DNA from: Hoyosella altamirensis | Lineage (GTDB): Bacteria; Actinomycetota; Actinomycetes; Mycobacteriales; Mycobacteriaceae | Reading direction: 5' to 3' | DNA length: 58,653 nt | NCBI RefSeq assembly: GCF_014191505.1 | Contig: NZ_JACHWS010000004.1 | Span: forward strand, 1 to 58,653 | In this document: piece by piece, positions 43,839-52,802 of the stretch | Layout: the number at the start of each line of letters is the position of its first letter | Numbering within the stretch: position 1 is the first letter of the stretch | Notes under the pieces: model-generated | Databases searched by the model: none | Seen by the model: the letters and a program-made list of their open reading frames with translations, nothing else | Told to the model about the DNA's origin: nothing | Made by a program: the position numbers and the translations under genes

Positions 43839-45074
43839 ATGCACGCGGAGTCAGGAGGGCGAGGCGGGATGTATCCCGGCAGGGCGGCAACATCACCGCA
43901 ACTTCTGCGTACGTCGAATCTCCGGATGGTGCTCGACATCTTCTGGACGGCTGGACCAGGCCAGATCCTCACAGCCGCTGAGTTGATCGAGCGGACTAGT
44001 CTCACCCGTGCGACTGTGCTCGGGGTATGCGATGACCTCCTCGCTCTCAAGTGGATCCGTGAGGTTGGCCCCGATCCCACTGGGGCGGCAATCCGTGGCA
44101 GGCGCGCGCGCCAGTTCGCCTTCTGTGCCGACGCGGGCTATGTAGTCGGGATCGACCTCAGCTTCACCGCTGTCACCGCCGTCGTTGCTGACCTCCTCGG
44201 CACGGTTTGTGGGCGCGGGAGCACCAACTTTCCGCATGGTGATCTCGCGGCCGACCGGCTACCGCCCGTGCGATCCGTGGTCCGAGATGCTCTCAGCCAA
44301 GCGGGCGTAGCTCCCGGCGCAGTGCGGGCAGTCTGCCTCGGCGTCGCGGCGCCCGTCGACAGGGACGGCAACGTGCCGCCTGGCAACCCCTTCTGGGAAA
44401 CCGTTCGTATCGATCCTGCCCGGGTTATTGAGAACGGCCAGGGCTGGCCCGCTCTAATCGAAAACGATGCGAACCTCGCCGCCCGCGCTGAGCAGCACGC
44501 CGGCCTAGTCGAACCAGAAGGCAGCTTTGTGGCCTTGCTCGCCGATGAGGGCCTCGGTGCTGGCGTCGTCCTCGATGGTGTTCTGCAGCGCGGCCACAGC
44601 GGCGGAGTCGGCGAGTTGGAGTACCTGGAACGTGTTGAGGGAGTCTACTCGTCGCTGGGGATGGCAGCGCTAGCCCGTTGGTGGGCTGAAAAGGCGCTTG
44701 ACGAGGGGAGTAAGTCATCGCTGTCCGGCATCGCGGGGGACGGCGGGCACGCGCTCTCCGCCCGGGACGTGTTTAGCGCCGCCGCGAACCACGATCCGCT
44801 CGCCTGTGACATCGTCCAACGGCTGGGTGATCACTTCGCGATCGCGCTATCCACCGTCGCGTGCGTTCTCAATCCACAGACGATCATCATCGCTGGCGAG
44901 GTAGCGGGAATGTGCGCGCCAGTGATCCGGGCCATCGAAGGCAGTATTGGGAAGTACACGCGTGTCCCGCCCCGTGTCGTCGCCTCGACGCTCGGTGCTG
45001 ATGTCGTTCTGATCGGAGCTGTGCAGTCAGCGATTGAGTACGTCCGCAGCCACGCCCTTCATGCAGCAAGCTGA
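43839..45074 (+). CDS. ROK-family transcriptional regulator
   Basis: A 411-residue NagC/Mlc/XylR-type repressor. The N-terminal winged helix (about 20-75, ELIERTSLTRATVLGVCDDLLAL) is followed by the actin-like sugar-kinase-fold domain with FVVGIDLS-type (YVVGIDLSFTAVTAVVADL) and ENDANLAARAEQ motifs. The usual zinc motif is missing: after GGVGELEYL the conserved CxCGxxGCxE cysteines are absent. It is divergent from the alpha-glucoside operon and probably represses it until sugar is present. Confidence 0.88.
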   Translation: MHAESGGRGGMYPGRAATSPQLLRTSNLRMVLDIFWTAGPGQILTAAELIERTSLTRATVLGVCDDLLALKWIREVGPDPTGAAIRGRRARQFAFCADAGYVVGIDLSFTAVTAVVADLLGTVCGRGSTNFPHGDLAADRLPPVRSVVRDALSQAGVAPGAVRAVCLGVAAPVDRDGNVPPGNPFWETVRIDPARVIENGQGWPALIENDANLAARAEQHAGLVEPEGSFVALLADEGLGAGVVLDGVLQRGHSGGVGELEYLERVEGVYSSLGMAALARWWAEKALDEGSKSSLSGIAGDGGHALSARDVFSAAANHDPLACDIVQRLGDHFAIALSTVACVLNPQTIIIAGEVAGMCAPVIRAIEGSIGKYTRVPPRVVASTLGADVVLIGAVQSAIEYVRSHALHAAS

Positions 45075-45130
45075 AGTTGGCTCTGATCGAAGTATCCCCT
45101 GAATGGGAACATCGCGGTAGCGTGCCGAAT

Positions 45131-45964
45131 ATGAGCGGACTGATTGCGGTAAGCGGTGCGACGGGCCAGATCGGCGGCCGGGTCGCTCAACGTCTGGCAG
45201 CGTCCGACGCGAGGCACCGCCTGATTGTGCGAAACCCTGAGAAAGTACGCGAGCCGGGCGCAGAGATCGCACTCGGTGACTTCACGCACCTCGATACGAT
45301 GCGGGACGCACTCGAAGGCGTAGACACGTTCTTCTTCGTTTCAGCCCCCGAATCGCGGGACCGTAAGGACATTCAGTGCCGCGTGGTTGAGGCTGCAGCA
45401 GAAGCTGGGGTTCGCCGCATCGTGTATGTCTCGTTCGTGTCCGCCGCTCCTGACTGCACATTCACGTTCGGGCGCGACCACTGGCACACGGAACAGGCAA
45501 TCCGTGCAAGTGGTCTCGACTTTACGTTTCTGCGCGACAACATGTACCAGGATGTGTTGCCGCTTTTCGCTGGTGACGACGGGGTTATCCGCGGACCCGC
45601 GGGCGACGGCAGGCTAGGTGCGGTTACACGTGACGATGTCGCTGATGTCGCCGCTGCGGTACTCACGCAGCCCGGACACGACGGAGAGACGTATGACGTT
45701 ACTGGTCCTCGCGCATTCACCATGCACGAGGCGGCTGACATGATCACAGAGGTTACGGGGCGAACGGTCACTTATCGTCCGGAGACGCTCGAGGAAGCAT
45801 ATGCGTCTCGCGAGGTGTTTGACGCGGAGCAGTGGGAGCTTGATGGCTGGGTCACCTCGTACGCTGCCGCCGCTACGGGCGAACTCGACATCGTGACCGA
45901 TGTAGTTGAGCGCATCGCTGGCCATCCGGCGACGGACTTCCGCGACTTTCTCGCAATGCAGTGA
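45131..45964 (+). CDS. NmrA/SDR-type NAD(P)-binding protein
   Basis: Atypical short-chain dehydrogenase of 277 residues with GATGQIGGRVA near the N-terminus (9-19), the VYVSFVSA strand and TFLRDNMYQD helix. It resembles quinone oxidoreductase QorB and NmrA-like redox sensors, which bind NADP(H) and may not be catalytic. ATG 45131 begins the family match; an in-frame TTG exists at 45077 just after the ROK stop. No obvious partner nearby. Confidence 0.82.
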   Translation: MSGLIAVSGATGQIGGRVAQRLAASDARHRLIVRNPEKVREPGAEIALGDFTHLDTMRDALEGVDTFFFVSAPESRDRKDIQCRVVEAAAEAGVRRIVYVSFVSAAPDCTFTFGRDHWHTEQAIRASGLDFTFLRDNMYQDVLPLFAGDDGVIRGPAGDGRLGAVTRDDVADVAAAVLTQPGHDGETYDVTGPRAFTMHEAADMITEVTGRTVTYRPETLEEAYASREVFDAEQWELDGWVTSYAAAATGELDIVTDVVERIAGHPATDFRDFLAMQ

Positions 45965-45973
45965 CTCCGTCCG

Positions 45974-47116
45974 TCACCAGCGGAGAAGGCCCCGCTTCCA
46001 CTGGATGACGTCGTCCAGGCTTCCTGGATCACCTGGCGTGAGATCTGGCGGTGTCAGGAGTGTGCCGATATCAATCGGCAGATCTAGGGACTCGGCTAGT
46101 TCATTGACCTCGTCAGTGACTTCATCCATCGCGTCGTCTTCAGCCGTTCGCTCGCGGAGGACGAAATCGACACCTGTCGCATCTGTCGAAGCGGTGCTCA
46201 CCGGCACGAATGGCCGATCCGCCACACACCCTGCAGGTTCATCCACCTCGACTGTGTATCCGGACTGGGCGTGATAATTGATGAACGCATATGTGCCGTC
46301 CGCACTCGTGGTTGTTTCCGCGATCACGACGCCATCGCGAAGTAGCGCTACGGGGATATCTCCGGGGCTGCCAGACGCCTCTTCGCAACCGGAGACGCGG
46401 CCGTTGATGTCTCGGGCAACTGTCGCGAACCATGTCTGAAATATGGGGGTGCCTGAAAGCCTATGGAACTCAAATCGCAGGGAGGTCAGTTGCACGGTGG
46501 GCTCGAACCAGGCTGCCGCCCCGTCGGTGTCACTGCCGCGGCCACGCAACTCACCCGTCACCGGATTCCACACTGGTTCATCAGTTGGCCGGGAGCACGA
46601 GGGGGAGCCAGGGCCGAGGCAGTAGTTGAACGTGCCCCGAAATCCCAGCGCTGCGGCGGGAACTGCATCGCCGTCACGACCGCGAGCGGACACAACCACA
46701 TAGTCGGCGTCGACGTCACCGAGTGTGAACATCCAATTCTCGGCAGGTGTGGGATTGGAGAATGAATATGTGGTGACTGAAGGTTGCGGATCCGCTGCCG
46801 TGCTGCTGAGCGGGTTCACGTTGAGGTAAGGGAGGTTTCGGCTCGAACCGTATTTCGCACCTGGTGGAGAACTGGCGGCGAGCCAGTTGGTGGTCCCCCC
46901 GATTCGTTGTGCTGTGCGCGCACTCGAGGTGAAAGTTGTTTGGGGGAACCCGCCGCCGAGCGACATCGTTCCGGTCCAGTTTGTCGCGGCTCCTGATACG
47001 GCAAACTCGGCGTAACCGCCTCCCTGCCCATCGACCGTATTCGCACCTGCTACTGGCGAGATGACAAGCATCGCAGCGGCACTGATAGCACCGGCCGCCA
47101 TTGTCTGCCGCTTCAT
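45974..47116 (-). CDS. Secreted protein with SdrD B-like (Cna_B/prealbumin-fold) domain
   Basis: A 380-residue exported protein. The signal peptide (MKRQTMAAGAISAAAMLVISPVAGA) is cleaved near residue 25. The central part is beta-rich with no family I recognise (WMFTLGDVDADYVVVSARG; Cys pair in NYCLGPGSPSC). Residues about 245-320 form a B-repeat-like domain: GCEEASGSPGDIPVALLRDG, then TTTSADGTYAF and GYTVEV. The C-terminus is an acidic helix. No LPXTG or membrane anchor is seen, so it is probably released or cell-wall associated. Function unknown. Confidence 0.75.
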   Translation of the reverse strand: MKRQTMAAGAISAAAMLVISPVAGANTVDGQGGGYAEFAVSGAATNWTGTMSLGGGFPQTTFTSSARTAQRIGGTTNWLAASSPPGAKYGSSRNLPYLNVNPLSSTAADPQPSVTTYSFSNPTPAENWMFTLGDVDADYVVVSARGRDGDAVPAAALGFRGTFNYCLGPGSPSCSRPTDEPVWNPVTGELRGRGSDTDGAAAWFEPTVQLTSLRFEFHRLSGTPIFQTWFATVARDINGRVSGCEEASGSPGDIPVALLRDGVVIAETTTSADGTYAFINYHAQSGYTVEVDEPAGCVADRPFVPVSTASTDATGVDFVLRERTAEDDAMDEVTDEVNELAESLDLPIDIGTLLTPPDLTPGDPGSLDDVIQWKRGLLRW

Positions 47117-47250
47117 TGCTCTCCGCTCAAGCGATCTTGTATTTGTAGCCTGACGTTAGCAAGGACAATTTGGGCGGAAGGGTGAATCCTCACATACATT
47201 GCCCGGCGCGCTATTTCGGCATACCAGACGAAATGTGACACGGTATTGGA

Positions 47251-48195
47251 GTGGGCAGCCCTTCTGAGCAGTACATCGCGGCGGTTCTCCAGCGACTGCC
47301 GCGGACGCTTCGCCCCGAGGTGGAGGCGGAGCTGCGTGCGACTATCGCCGATATGATCGCGGATCGCGGTGCTGCTGATCCGGGTGAGGCTGAACGAAAT
47401 GCCCTGAATCAACTGGGCGACCCGGCGGGCGTTGCCGCTGAATACACGGGGGCTGCACAGCATCTCATCGGTCCTGCGATGTATCCCGACTATGTGCGAC
47501 TCCTGAAGGTGCTGGTTCCGGTGGTTCTTCCGGTTGTGGCTCTCATCATCGCCTTGCCCAGGGTGGTGATCGACGACGGCGAACCGCTGCAGGTTATCGG
47601 GGCGACGCTGCTGGGGACGTTTTTTATCGGTGTCCAGCTCGTCTTCTGGACGACGGTGGTTTTCGCGATCGCCGAGCGAACGGGCGGTCGGCACCGGCAT
47701 TTCCGGACATCATGGAGTCCCGACGATCTGAGCCGCGAGAGTCTGACATCGTCGCGTCCCGATGCGGTGATATCGCTGGTAGCAGTTGTTTTGCTGCTCG
47801 GGTTTCTGCCGTGGCAGCACTTTTTCTCTGTGGTTCCGATACTGGACCCATATCTGTGGCGAGGTTGGCTTCCCGCGATCGGTGTCTTGTTCGCCGGCGT
47901 GCTGATAATCGACGTGTACCGCATAAAACACGGGCAGTGGACGCTGCGCATGGCTGCCCTCGCTATCATGCTCGACCTCGCTATTTTCGGTGTGCTGGTG
48001 TGGGCGGCGATGGCGAGTCCCATCGTCAGCCCGGCGTTCCTTGCTGCGCTTGGCGGCAGCCCCGCCGAGTTCAATCAGTGGATCGTGGTCGGCATTTTCG
48101 CCGTTTACCTCATAGGCGACATCGTCGCTTGTGCCGCTGCGGTGAACTCAAAGACGACTACCGTATCGAGTGGTGCGTTGAGTACCCAGGAATGA
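47251..48195 (+). CDS. HAAS/DUF1700-type membrane protein
   Basis: A 314-residue membrane protein starting at GTG 47251. Residues 1-75 form a helical HAAS/permease-prefix-like domain (YIAAVLQRLPRTLRPEVEAELRATI and ALNQLGDPAGVAAEY). Six or so hydrophobic segments follow. HAAS proteins usually sit next to a PadR-type repressor and take part in envelope signalling; no PadR gene is present here. The function is unknown. Confidence 0.75.
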   Translation: MGSPSEQYIAAVLQRLPRTLRPEVEAELRATIADMIADRGAADPGEAERNALNQLGDPAGVAAEYTGAAQHLIGPAMYPDYVRLLKVLVPVVLPVVALIIALPRVVIDDGEPLQVIGATLLGTFFIGVQLVFWTTVVFAIAERTGGRHRHFRTSWSPDDLSRESLTSSRPDAVISLVAVVLLLGFLPWQHFFSVVPILDPYLWRGWLPAIGVLFAGVLIIDVYRIKHGQWTLRMAALAIMLDLAIFGVLVWAAMASPIVSPAFLAALGGSPAEFNQWIVVGIFAVYLIGDIVACAAAVNSKTTTVSSGALSTQE

Positions 48196-48205
48196 GGAGG
48201 GCGCA

Positions 48206-49108
48206 GTGAGGAAGAGTGCAGTGGGGAAGAGTGTCGTCATCACCGGGGCGAACGGCGGTATCGGCCTCGCTACAGCAGTCGAACTCGCAGGACGCGGGTT
48301 TGATGTCATCGGGACGGTCCGGTCCGAGCACGGCGCCGAGACTGTCGCGGATGCCGCCGAACGCGCGGGTGTAAGCGTTCGGACCGTTCTCTGCGACGTC
48401 ACAGATGAGGAGCAGACGCAGGCAGCGTTCGAGGAGATCGCGGCGACTACCGATGGTGGACCGTGGGCACTTGTCAACAACGCGGGCATCGCCCAGGCGG
48501 GCGCCATTGAGGATGTGAGCGAGGAACTCGCGCGGCGGCAGGTGGACGTCAACCTCCTGGCCCCCGCGCGGCTTATGAGGCTCGCGCTTCCCGCTATGCG
48601 TGCGCGCGGCGAGGGGCGAATTGTCAACGTTTCGTCTATGTCTGGCCGGGTCGCGTTGCCGTTTCTCGGATGGTATGCAGCGTCCAAATATGGGCTCGAA
48701 GCAATCTCTGACGCTGCGCGACGCGAGGTAGCAGGCTTTGGTGTCAAGGTGATCCTCATCGAGCCAGGCAGCTACGGGACCGGCGTCTGGAATACGGCTT
48801 TCTCGGCGTTGCCTGAGCGCGAGAAGTCGGCATATCAGGAGGCGTACGCCATGGTCGATCAGATCGAAGCTGGCGTAGCGGACATGCCCCCGCCGACGCC
48901 TGTCGCGCAGACCATTCGGCGTGCCCTCAGCAGCGCCCGTCCGCGTAGTCGCTACCTTGTTGGCACGGATGCGATCGGGGCAGTGCTGCTGAATTCTCTA
49001 GCGCCGACAGCGGTTTCCGATTATGCGATGCGGCTGGGGACCGGGCTGACGAAAGCACCGAAACCATTCGACAAGATTGTTGATCGTGTGGTTCAGCAGT
49101 TCGTTTAG
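48206..49108 (+). CDS. SDR-family oxidoreductase
   Basis: A 300-residue classical short-chain dehydrogenase. TGANGGIG (13-20) is the cofactor site, NNAG follows DGGPWALV, and the catalytic Ser and the Tyr-x-x-x-Lys pair are in VNVSSMSGRVALPFLGWYAASKYG. The long C-terminus resembles retinol/steroid dehydrogenase-like SDRs. GTG 48206 is preceded by GAGGAGGG. The downstream monooxygenase gene is 89 bases away, so an alcohol-to-ketone step feeding it is possible but unproven. Confidence 0.87.
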   Translation: MRKSAVGKSVVITGANGGIGLATAVELAGRGFDVIGTVRSEHGAETVADAAERAGVSVRTVLCDVTDEEQTQAAFEEIAATTDGGPWALVNNAGIAQAGAIEDVSEELARRQVDVNLLAPARLMRLALPAMRARGEGRIVNVSSMSGRVALPFLGWYAASKYGLEAISDAARREVAGFGVKVILIEPGSYGTGVWNTAFSALPEREKSAYQEAYAMVDQIEAGVADMPPPTPVAQTIRRALSSARPRSRYLVGTDAIGAVLLNSLAPTAVSDYAMRLGTGLTKAPKPFDKIVDRVVQQFV

Positions 49109-49156
49109 CTTCAGCATCGACGCGTGACCGGTTAATTGGTACATTCTGTCTCAGTA

Positions 49157-49180
49157 TTTACGGACAACGAAGTTCGTAAA
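49157..49180. promoter_or_regulatory. Candidate operator upstream of monooxygenase 2
   Basis: A 24-base imperfect palindrome, TTTACG (49157-49162) to CGTAAA (49175-49180) with matching AC/GT pairs inside, ending 17 bases before the monooxygenase start. TetR-sized, but no regulator gene is next to it in this window. Confidence 0.45.
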
Positions 49181-49197
49181 CTGGACAGGGAGAACCT

Positions 49198-50679
49198 ATG
49201 GCACCGCAGTACGACGCCGTGATCGTTGGTGCAGGCTTCGGCGGAATGGGCGCGGCGATCGCGCTCAAGGAACTTGGGCTCGGCAACATCCTGATTCTCG
49301 AACGCGAAGACGATCTGGGTGGGACGTGGCACGTCAACCGGTATCCGGGCCTCGCCGTGGACATCGCGTCAGTGACCTATTCGTACTCGTTCGAACCGAA
49401 CCCGCACTGGTCGCGGCTCTTCGCCCCGGGGCCCGAACTGAAGCAGTACGCGGACCACGTGGCGGATAAATACGAGCTGCGTCAGTACATGCGGTTCGGT
49501 GCCGTGGTCGGCGGTGGTGTGTGGGACAACGAAGCACGCCAGTGGACAGTGTCAATCGCGGGCCAAGAATCTGTGACTGCTCGGTACCTTCTTACCGCCA
49601 CGGGCTTCCTTTCGCAGCCGCACACACCGGATATCCCCGGCATCGACACCTTCAATGGCAAGATTATCCATACAACGGCCTGGGATGATTCCTATGATCT
49701 GAATGGCCGGAAAGCCGCGATCATCGGAACCGGCGCTACCGCGGTCCAGTTGATCCCGAAACTTGCCCGGCAGGTCGACGAACTGACCGTGTACCAGCGG
49801 ACCCCAATCTGGGTGACTCCGAAGGTCGACGCCCCGATCCCACGTCCCGTGCAGGAACTGTTCGCGCGACTGCCGTTCACACAGCGCGCTGCCCGCGCCG
49901 TGAACACCGCAATTCTGGAAGCAATGATGGTCACCGCAGTGCTGCATTTCCGGCAGGCACGGCTGCTCAACAACACCGCCGCAGCTGTCGCGAAGCTTCA
50001 CCTGCGTGCACAGGTGAAGGACCCAGAGTTGCGCCGCAAACTCACGCCCGACTACGACTTCGGTTGCAAGCGACCCACCTTCTCAAACGACTACTTTCCG
50101 ACTTTCAACAAGCCGAATGTTCACTTACAGACCTCGACTATCGAGCGCATCGAGCCGGACGGGATAGTCACCGCGGATGGCCGCAAAGCCAACGTGGACA
50201 CGCTCATCCTGGCGACAGGCTTCAACCTTTGGGACGTCAACTTCCCTGCGATCGAGATCATCGGAAGGGAAGGGCGCAACCTCGGTAAGTGGTGGCGTGA
50301 GAACCGCTTTCAGGCATTCGAAGGCATCAGCGTGCCGCAGTTCCCGAACTACCTCACGTTGGCGAGCCCCTACTCTTACAGTGGCCTCTCGTACTTCACA
50401 ACCATTGAGGTCCAGATGAAGCACCTGAAACGGCTCCTCAACGAAGTGAAGCGACGCGGCGCGACGACCTTCGAGGTCACAGAAGAAGCCAACGCGGAGT
50501 ACCTCGACCGGATGACTGAAAAACTCGGCGATTCTGTGTTTTACCAGGGCAATTGCCAAACCTCGCGCAGCTACTACTTCAACCAGCACGGCGAGGCGGC
50601 GATATTGCGGGCCACGTCGACGATCACCGCGCACCGTGAAGCTGAGCGGTTCCCGCTGGAAAGCTACAACTACGCATAA
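49198..50679 (+). CDS. Flavin-containing Baeyer-Villiger monooxygenase 2
   Basis: NADPH/FAD monooxygenase of 493 residues. The FAD site is GAGFGG (11-16), the NADPH site GTGATA (177-182), and the fingerprint F152-x-G154-xxx-H158-xxx-W162 is complete. AGGGAG precedes the ATG. It is related to the monooxygenase at 36014-37501 but clearly diverged, so substrates probably differ. No esterase gene follows; the preceding SDR could supply its ketone (inference). Confidence 0.92.
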   Translation: MAPQYDAVIVGAGFGGMGAAIALKELGLGNILILEREDDLGGTWHVNRYPGLAVDIASVTYSYSFEPNPHWSRLFAPGPELKQYADHVADKYELRQYMRFGAVVGGGVWDNEARQWTVSIAGQESVTARYLLTATGFLSQPHTPDIPGIDTFNGKIIHTTAWDDSYDLNGRKAAIIGTGATAVQLIPKLARQVDELTVYQRTPIWVTPKVDAPIPRPVQELFARLPFTQRAARAVNTAILEAMMVTAVLHFRQARLLNNTAAAVAKLHLRAQVKDPELRRKLTPDYDFGCKRPTFSNDYFPTFNKPNVHLQTSTIERIEPDGIVTADGRKANVDTLILATGFNLWDVNFPAIEIIGREGRNLGKWWRENRFQAFEGISVPQFPNYLTLASPYSYSGLSYFTTIEVQMKHLKRLLNEVKRRGATTFEVTEEANAEYLDRMTEKLGDSVFYQGNCQTSRSYYFNQHGEAAILRATSTITAHREAERFPLESYNYA

Positions 50680-50756
50680 ACCTGCGCACGGTGATGGAGC
50701 ACGTGACCGGCAACAGGTGAGGGCCAGCAACACGCGCCATGGTGAACCCTTGTGCG

Positions 50757-52223
50757 TTAGAACGGTTCTTCACTGCCAGCGGCTTGTTCACTGCGTTGCC
50801 GGTTCCGTCGGCGTTCGGCACGGATGCGGGCGGCGCGGCGAGTGTCTGGCGTAGTGGAGCGGCCCGCAGTCTGACGGTCTCTGCTGGGTGGCCGCGTGTT
50901 TGCGCCGGTGATGTGCTGGATCGGACCGGTACGGTCGGTGTAGTACTTGTGTCCGGTGGGCGCGGTGAAGTCTAGAGCGCCGGACGCATCACGTTTGATG
51001 GTCCATTCGCCGTATGTCTTCAGGCGGTGGTGTCCACGGCAGAACGGCCCGAGATTTTCCAGAGTGGTGTGCCCGCCGGATTCGGGATCGTCCCATTTGA
51101 ATGCTTTCAAGTGGTCGATATCGCAGTTCCAGGCGGGAACGTCGCAGTTCAGCCACTGGCAATGCCCGTAGATCGCACGGACCAAATCAGCAAGATCGCG
51201 GCCGGGGCGGTACTCTAACGCGCGCTTTCCGGGCCCACTGCTCGGCGTTCGCAGGGGCCGGATCGTCGCGTCTCCGGCAAGACCACGCGCGTACTCCGCG
51301 TCGATCAGCCCATGTCCCTCCAGAAATGCTGGGCTCTGATCGGACGGGTCAGTAAGGGTCTGCTCGGTCATGACTACGTGTACAAGAGTCTTGCGCGCGA
51401 CCAGGCGGTGGTCGTCGGTGCTGTTCGGGCAGCCAGCCGACTCGCAATGGCAGATGAGGTGGTGTTCCCCTCGGCACAGCGCCAGCAGCGCGTCCGCTCG
51501 GCGGGCCTGGAACGTGCGCGGATCGTTCGCGCAAACGCCTTGAGCCATCTCGGTGAGGCGCCCGTCGATGAAACGGCCCCCATCGGCGGGTAGCGCAGCG
51601 AACAGATGCGCCATGCCGTCTTCGACCGGCGAGATCTCGACGCATCTATCGGCGTGTGCCCGTTCCCGCCTCCGCCGGATTCCCTCCGGGTCATGCCGCA
51701 GAATGACACGGTCAACAAGATCATGCAGCCGACGGCCGATTACTGCGTGCCGACCTGGCTGCAGGACGTGGGAAAGGACCTCAGTTTCGACAGCAGCGAT
51801 CGTCTCATCGGTGACATTTGTCGTGCGTGAATCGAGCTGCGTGACCTGCTGCACGGACAATTCTCCACGAGCCATCGCTTCGCGAGTCCTTCGCAGGCGG
51901 GTACGCAGGGAGTGTCCAAGTCCGATGAGGCGTCCTGCCGCCCGCCGTCCGATTGACAGTGCCGCCGCGACCTCAGCTTCGGCACGTTCATGCGCGGTCG
52001 AATGCCACGTGTGCGGCGGATCGACATGCTCGGCGGCGCGCCGATCAAACAACTCTGCCGCAGCAGCCAGTTTGCGCTCACACGCGATCGTTTCCAGCCG
52101 CTGCCAAGCTACGGCCAGGTCAACGAGGTCAGCGTCAGGAACTGCGGCGGCGTCAGGCAGCCCCACCTCCGCCACGGCCCTCAGTAAGCGATCGAACACA
52201 TGAACGATAGTAGCGGCCACCAC
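50757..52223 (-). CDS. DUF222/HNH endonuclease-domain protein (13E12 repeat family)
   Basis: A 488-residue member of the 13E12/REP family that occurs in many copies in mycobacterial and related genomes. Residues 1-320 are the helical DUF222 region. The HNH nuclease motif is near the C-terminus: CDIDH with His371, Asn390 and CRGHH with His399, plus extra cysteines at CQWLNC. The tail is Arg-rich. The start is GTG 52223. These genes are thought to be mobile or selfish elements, but no inverted ends or target duplication are seen here. Confidence 0.9.
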   Translation of the reverse strand: MVAATIVHVFDRLLRAVAEVGLPDAAAVPDADLVDLAVAWQRLETIACERKLAAAAELFDRRAAEHVDPPHTWHSTAHERAEAEVAAALSIGRRAAGRLIGLGHSLRTRLRRTREAMARGELSVQQVTQLDSRTTNVTDETIAAVETEVLSHVLQPGRHAVIGRRLHDLVDRVILRHDPEGIRRRRERAHADRCVEISPVEDGMAHLFAALPADGGRFIDGRLTEMAQGVCANDPRTFQARRADALLALCRGEHHLICHCESAGCPNSTDDHRLVARKTLVHVVMTEQTLTDPSDQSPAFLEGHGLIDAEYARGLAGDATIRPLRTPSSGPGKRALEYRPGRDLADLVRAIYGHCQWLNCDVPAWNCDIDHLKAFKWDDPESGGHTTLENLGPFCRGHHRLKTYGEWTIKRDASGALDFTAPTGHKYYTDRTGPIQHITGANTRPPSRDRQTAGRSTTPDTRRAARIRAERRRNRQRSEQAAGSEEPF

Positions 52224-52254
52224 TGACAGCTTTTGCAGCTGTCGCCGACGGTGG
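52217..52254. repeat. Hairpin at the HNH gene start
   Basis: CCACC (52217-52221) with GGTGG (52250-52254) and GACAGC (52225-52230) with GCTGTC (52238-52243) form a two-part hairpin spanning the HNH gene start codon. It could terminate the upstream gene (stop 52275) or limit HNH translation. Confidence 0.4.
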
Positions 52255-52274
52255 TCAAGGGTGCATTCTGCGCA

Positions 52275-52781
52275 TCATGAAGAAGGACCCGGTGCAGATA
52301 CGCGTGGTGCGGTGCTTCGCTGACTTATGGCGTCGGCGACCTCATCGATAGCAGTGCGAATCGAGTCACCGTAGTCACCGTCGGGCAGACTCGAGAGGCG
52401 TTGTCTGGCGGCGGCGGCGTGGGCGGCGGCTGCATCGAAGGAACTGAGTCGACGGTAATTGTCCGCCAGATTCAGGTGCAGTGATGGGTAGAAGCCCGCG
52501 ATGTGCAGGCTTGCATGGTGCTCCTGAACCCGTTGGTCGGTCAGGGCGTCGGCCGCGTCGAGTGCGCGTACGTCCCATACCAGGGCTTCCGCGGGATCAC
52601 TGTAGAGGTCAGCCAGGTAGTGCGCGAGAGTGCAGCGGTGCAAGGGGTCGCCGAGGATGCCGATTTCAGACCATAGGGCGAGCAGTTTTTCCCGAGCGGA
52701 CGCGAGTCCGCCGGCTCTGCCTTCGATGACGGCCTGGGTGATGGCATGCATAGTCCCGTCGGGGCTTGGGTGTGTTGTCAT
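52275..52781 (-). CDS. Helical (TPR-like) hypothetical protein
   Basis: A 168-residue all-helical protein with TPR-like spacing (KLLALWSEIGILGDPLHRCTLAHYLADL, then HHASLHIAGFYPSLHLNLADNYRRL). It has no signal or membrane segment. It begins 21 bases after the MerR-beta-clamp gene, so the two are probably co-expressed. The size and pattern suggest a protein-protein interaction partner; its function is not known to me. Confidence 0.65.
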   Translation of the reverse strand: MTTHPSPDGTMHAITQAVIEGRAGGLASAREKLLALWSEIGILGDPLHRCTLAHYLADLYSDPAEALVWDVRALDAADALTDQRVQEHHASLHIAGFYPSLHLNLADNYRRLSSFDAAAAHAAAARQRLSSLPDGDYGDSIRTAIDEVADAISQRSTAPRVSAPGPSS

Positions 52782-52802
52782 CGGAGTACTCCTTACATCG
52801 CG

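Noticed and set aside
50757-52254. Possible insertion sequence around the HNH gene
   Set aside because: No terminal inverted repeats or target-site duplications were seen; 13E12 proteins often occur without IS ends.
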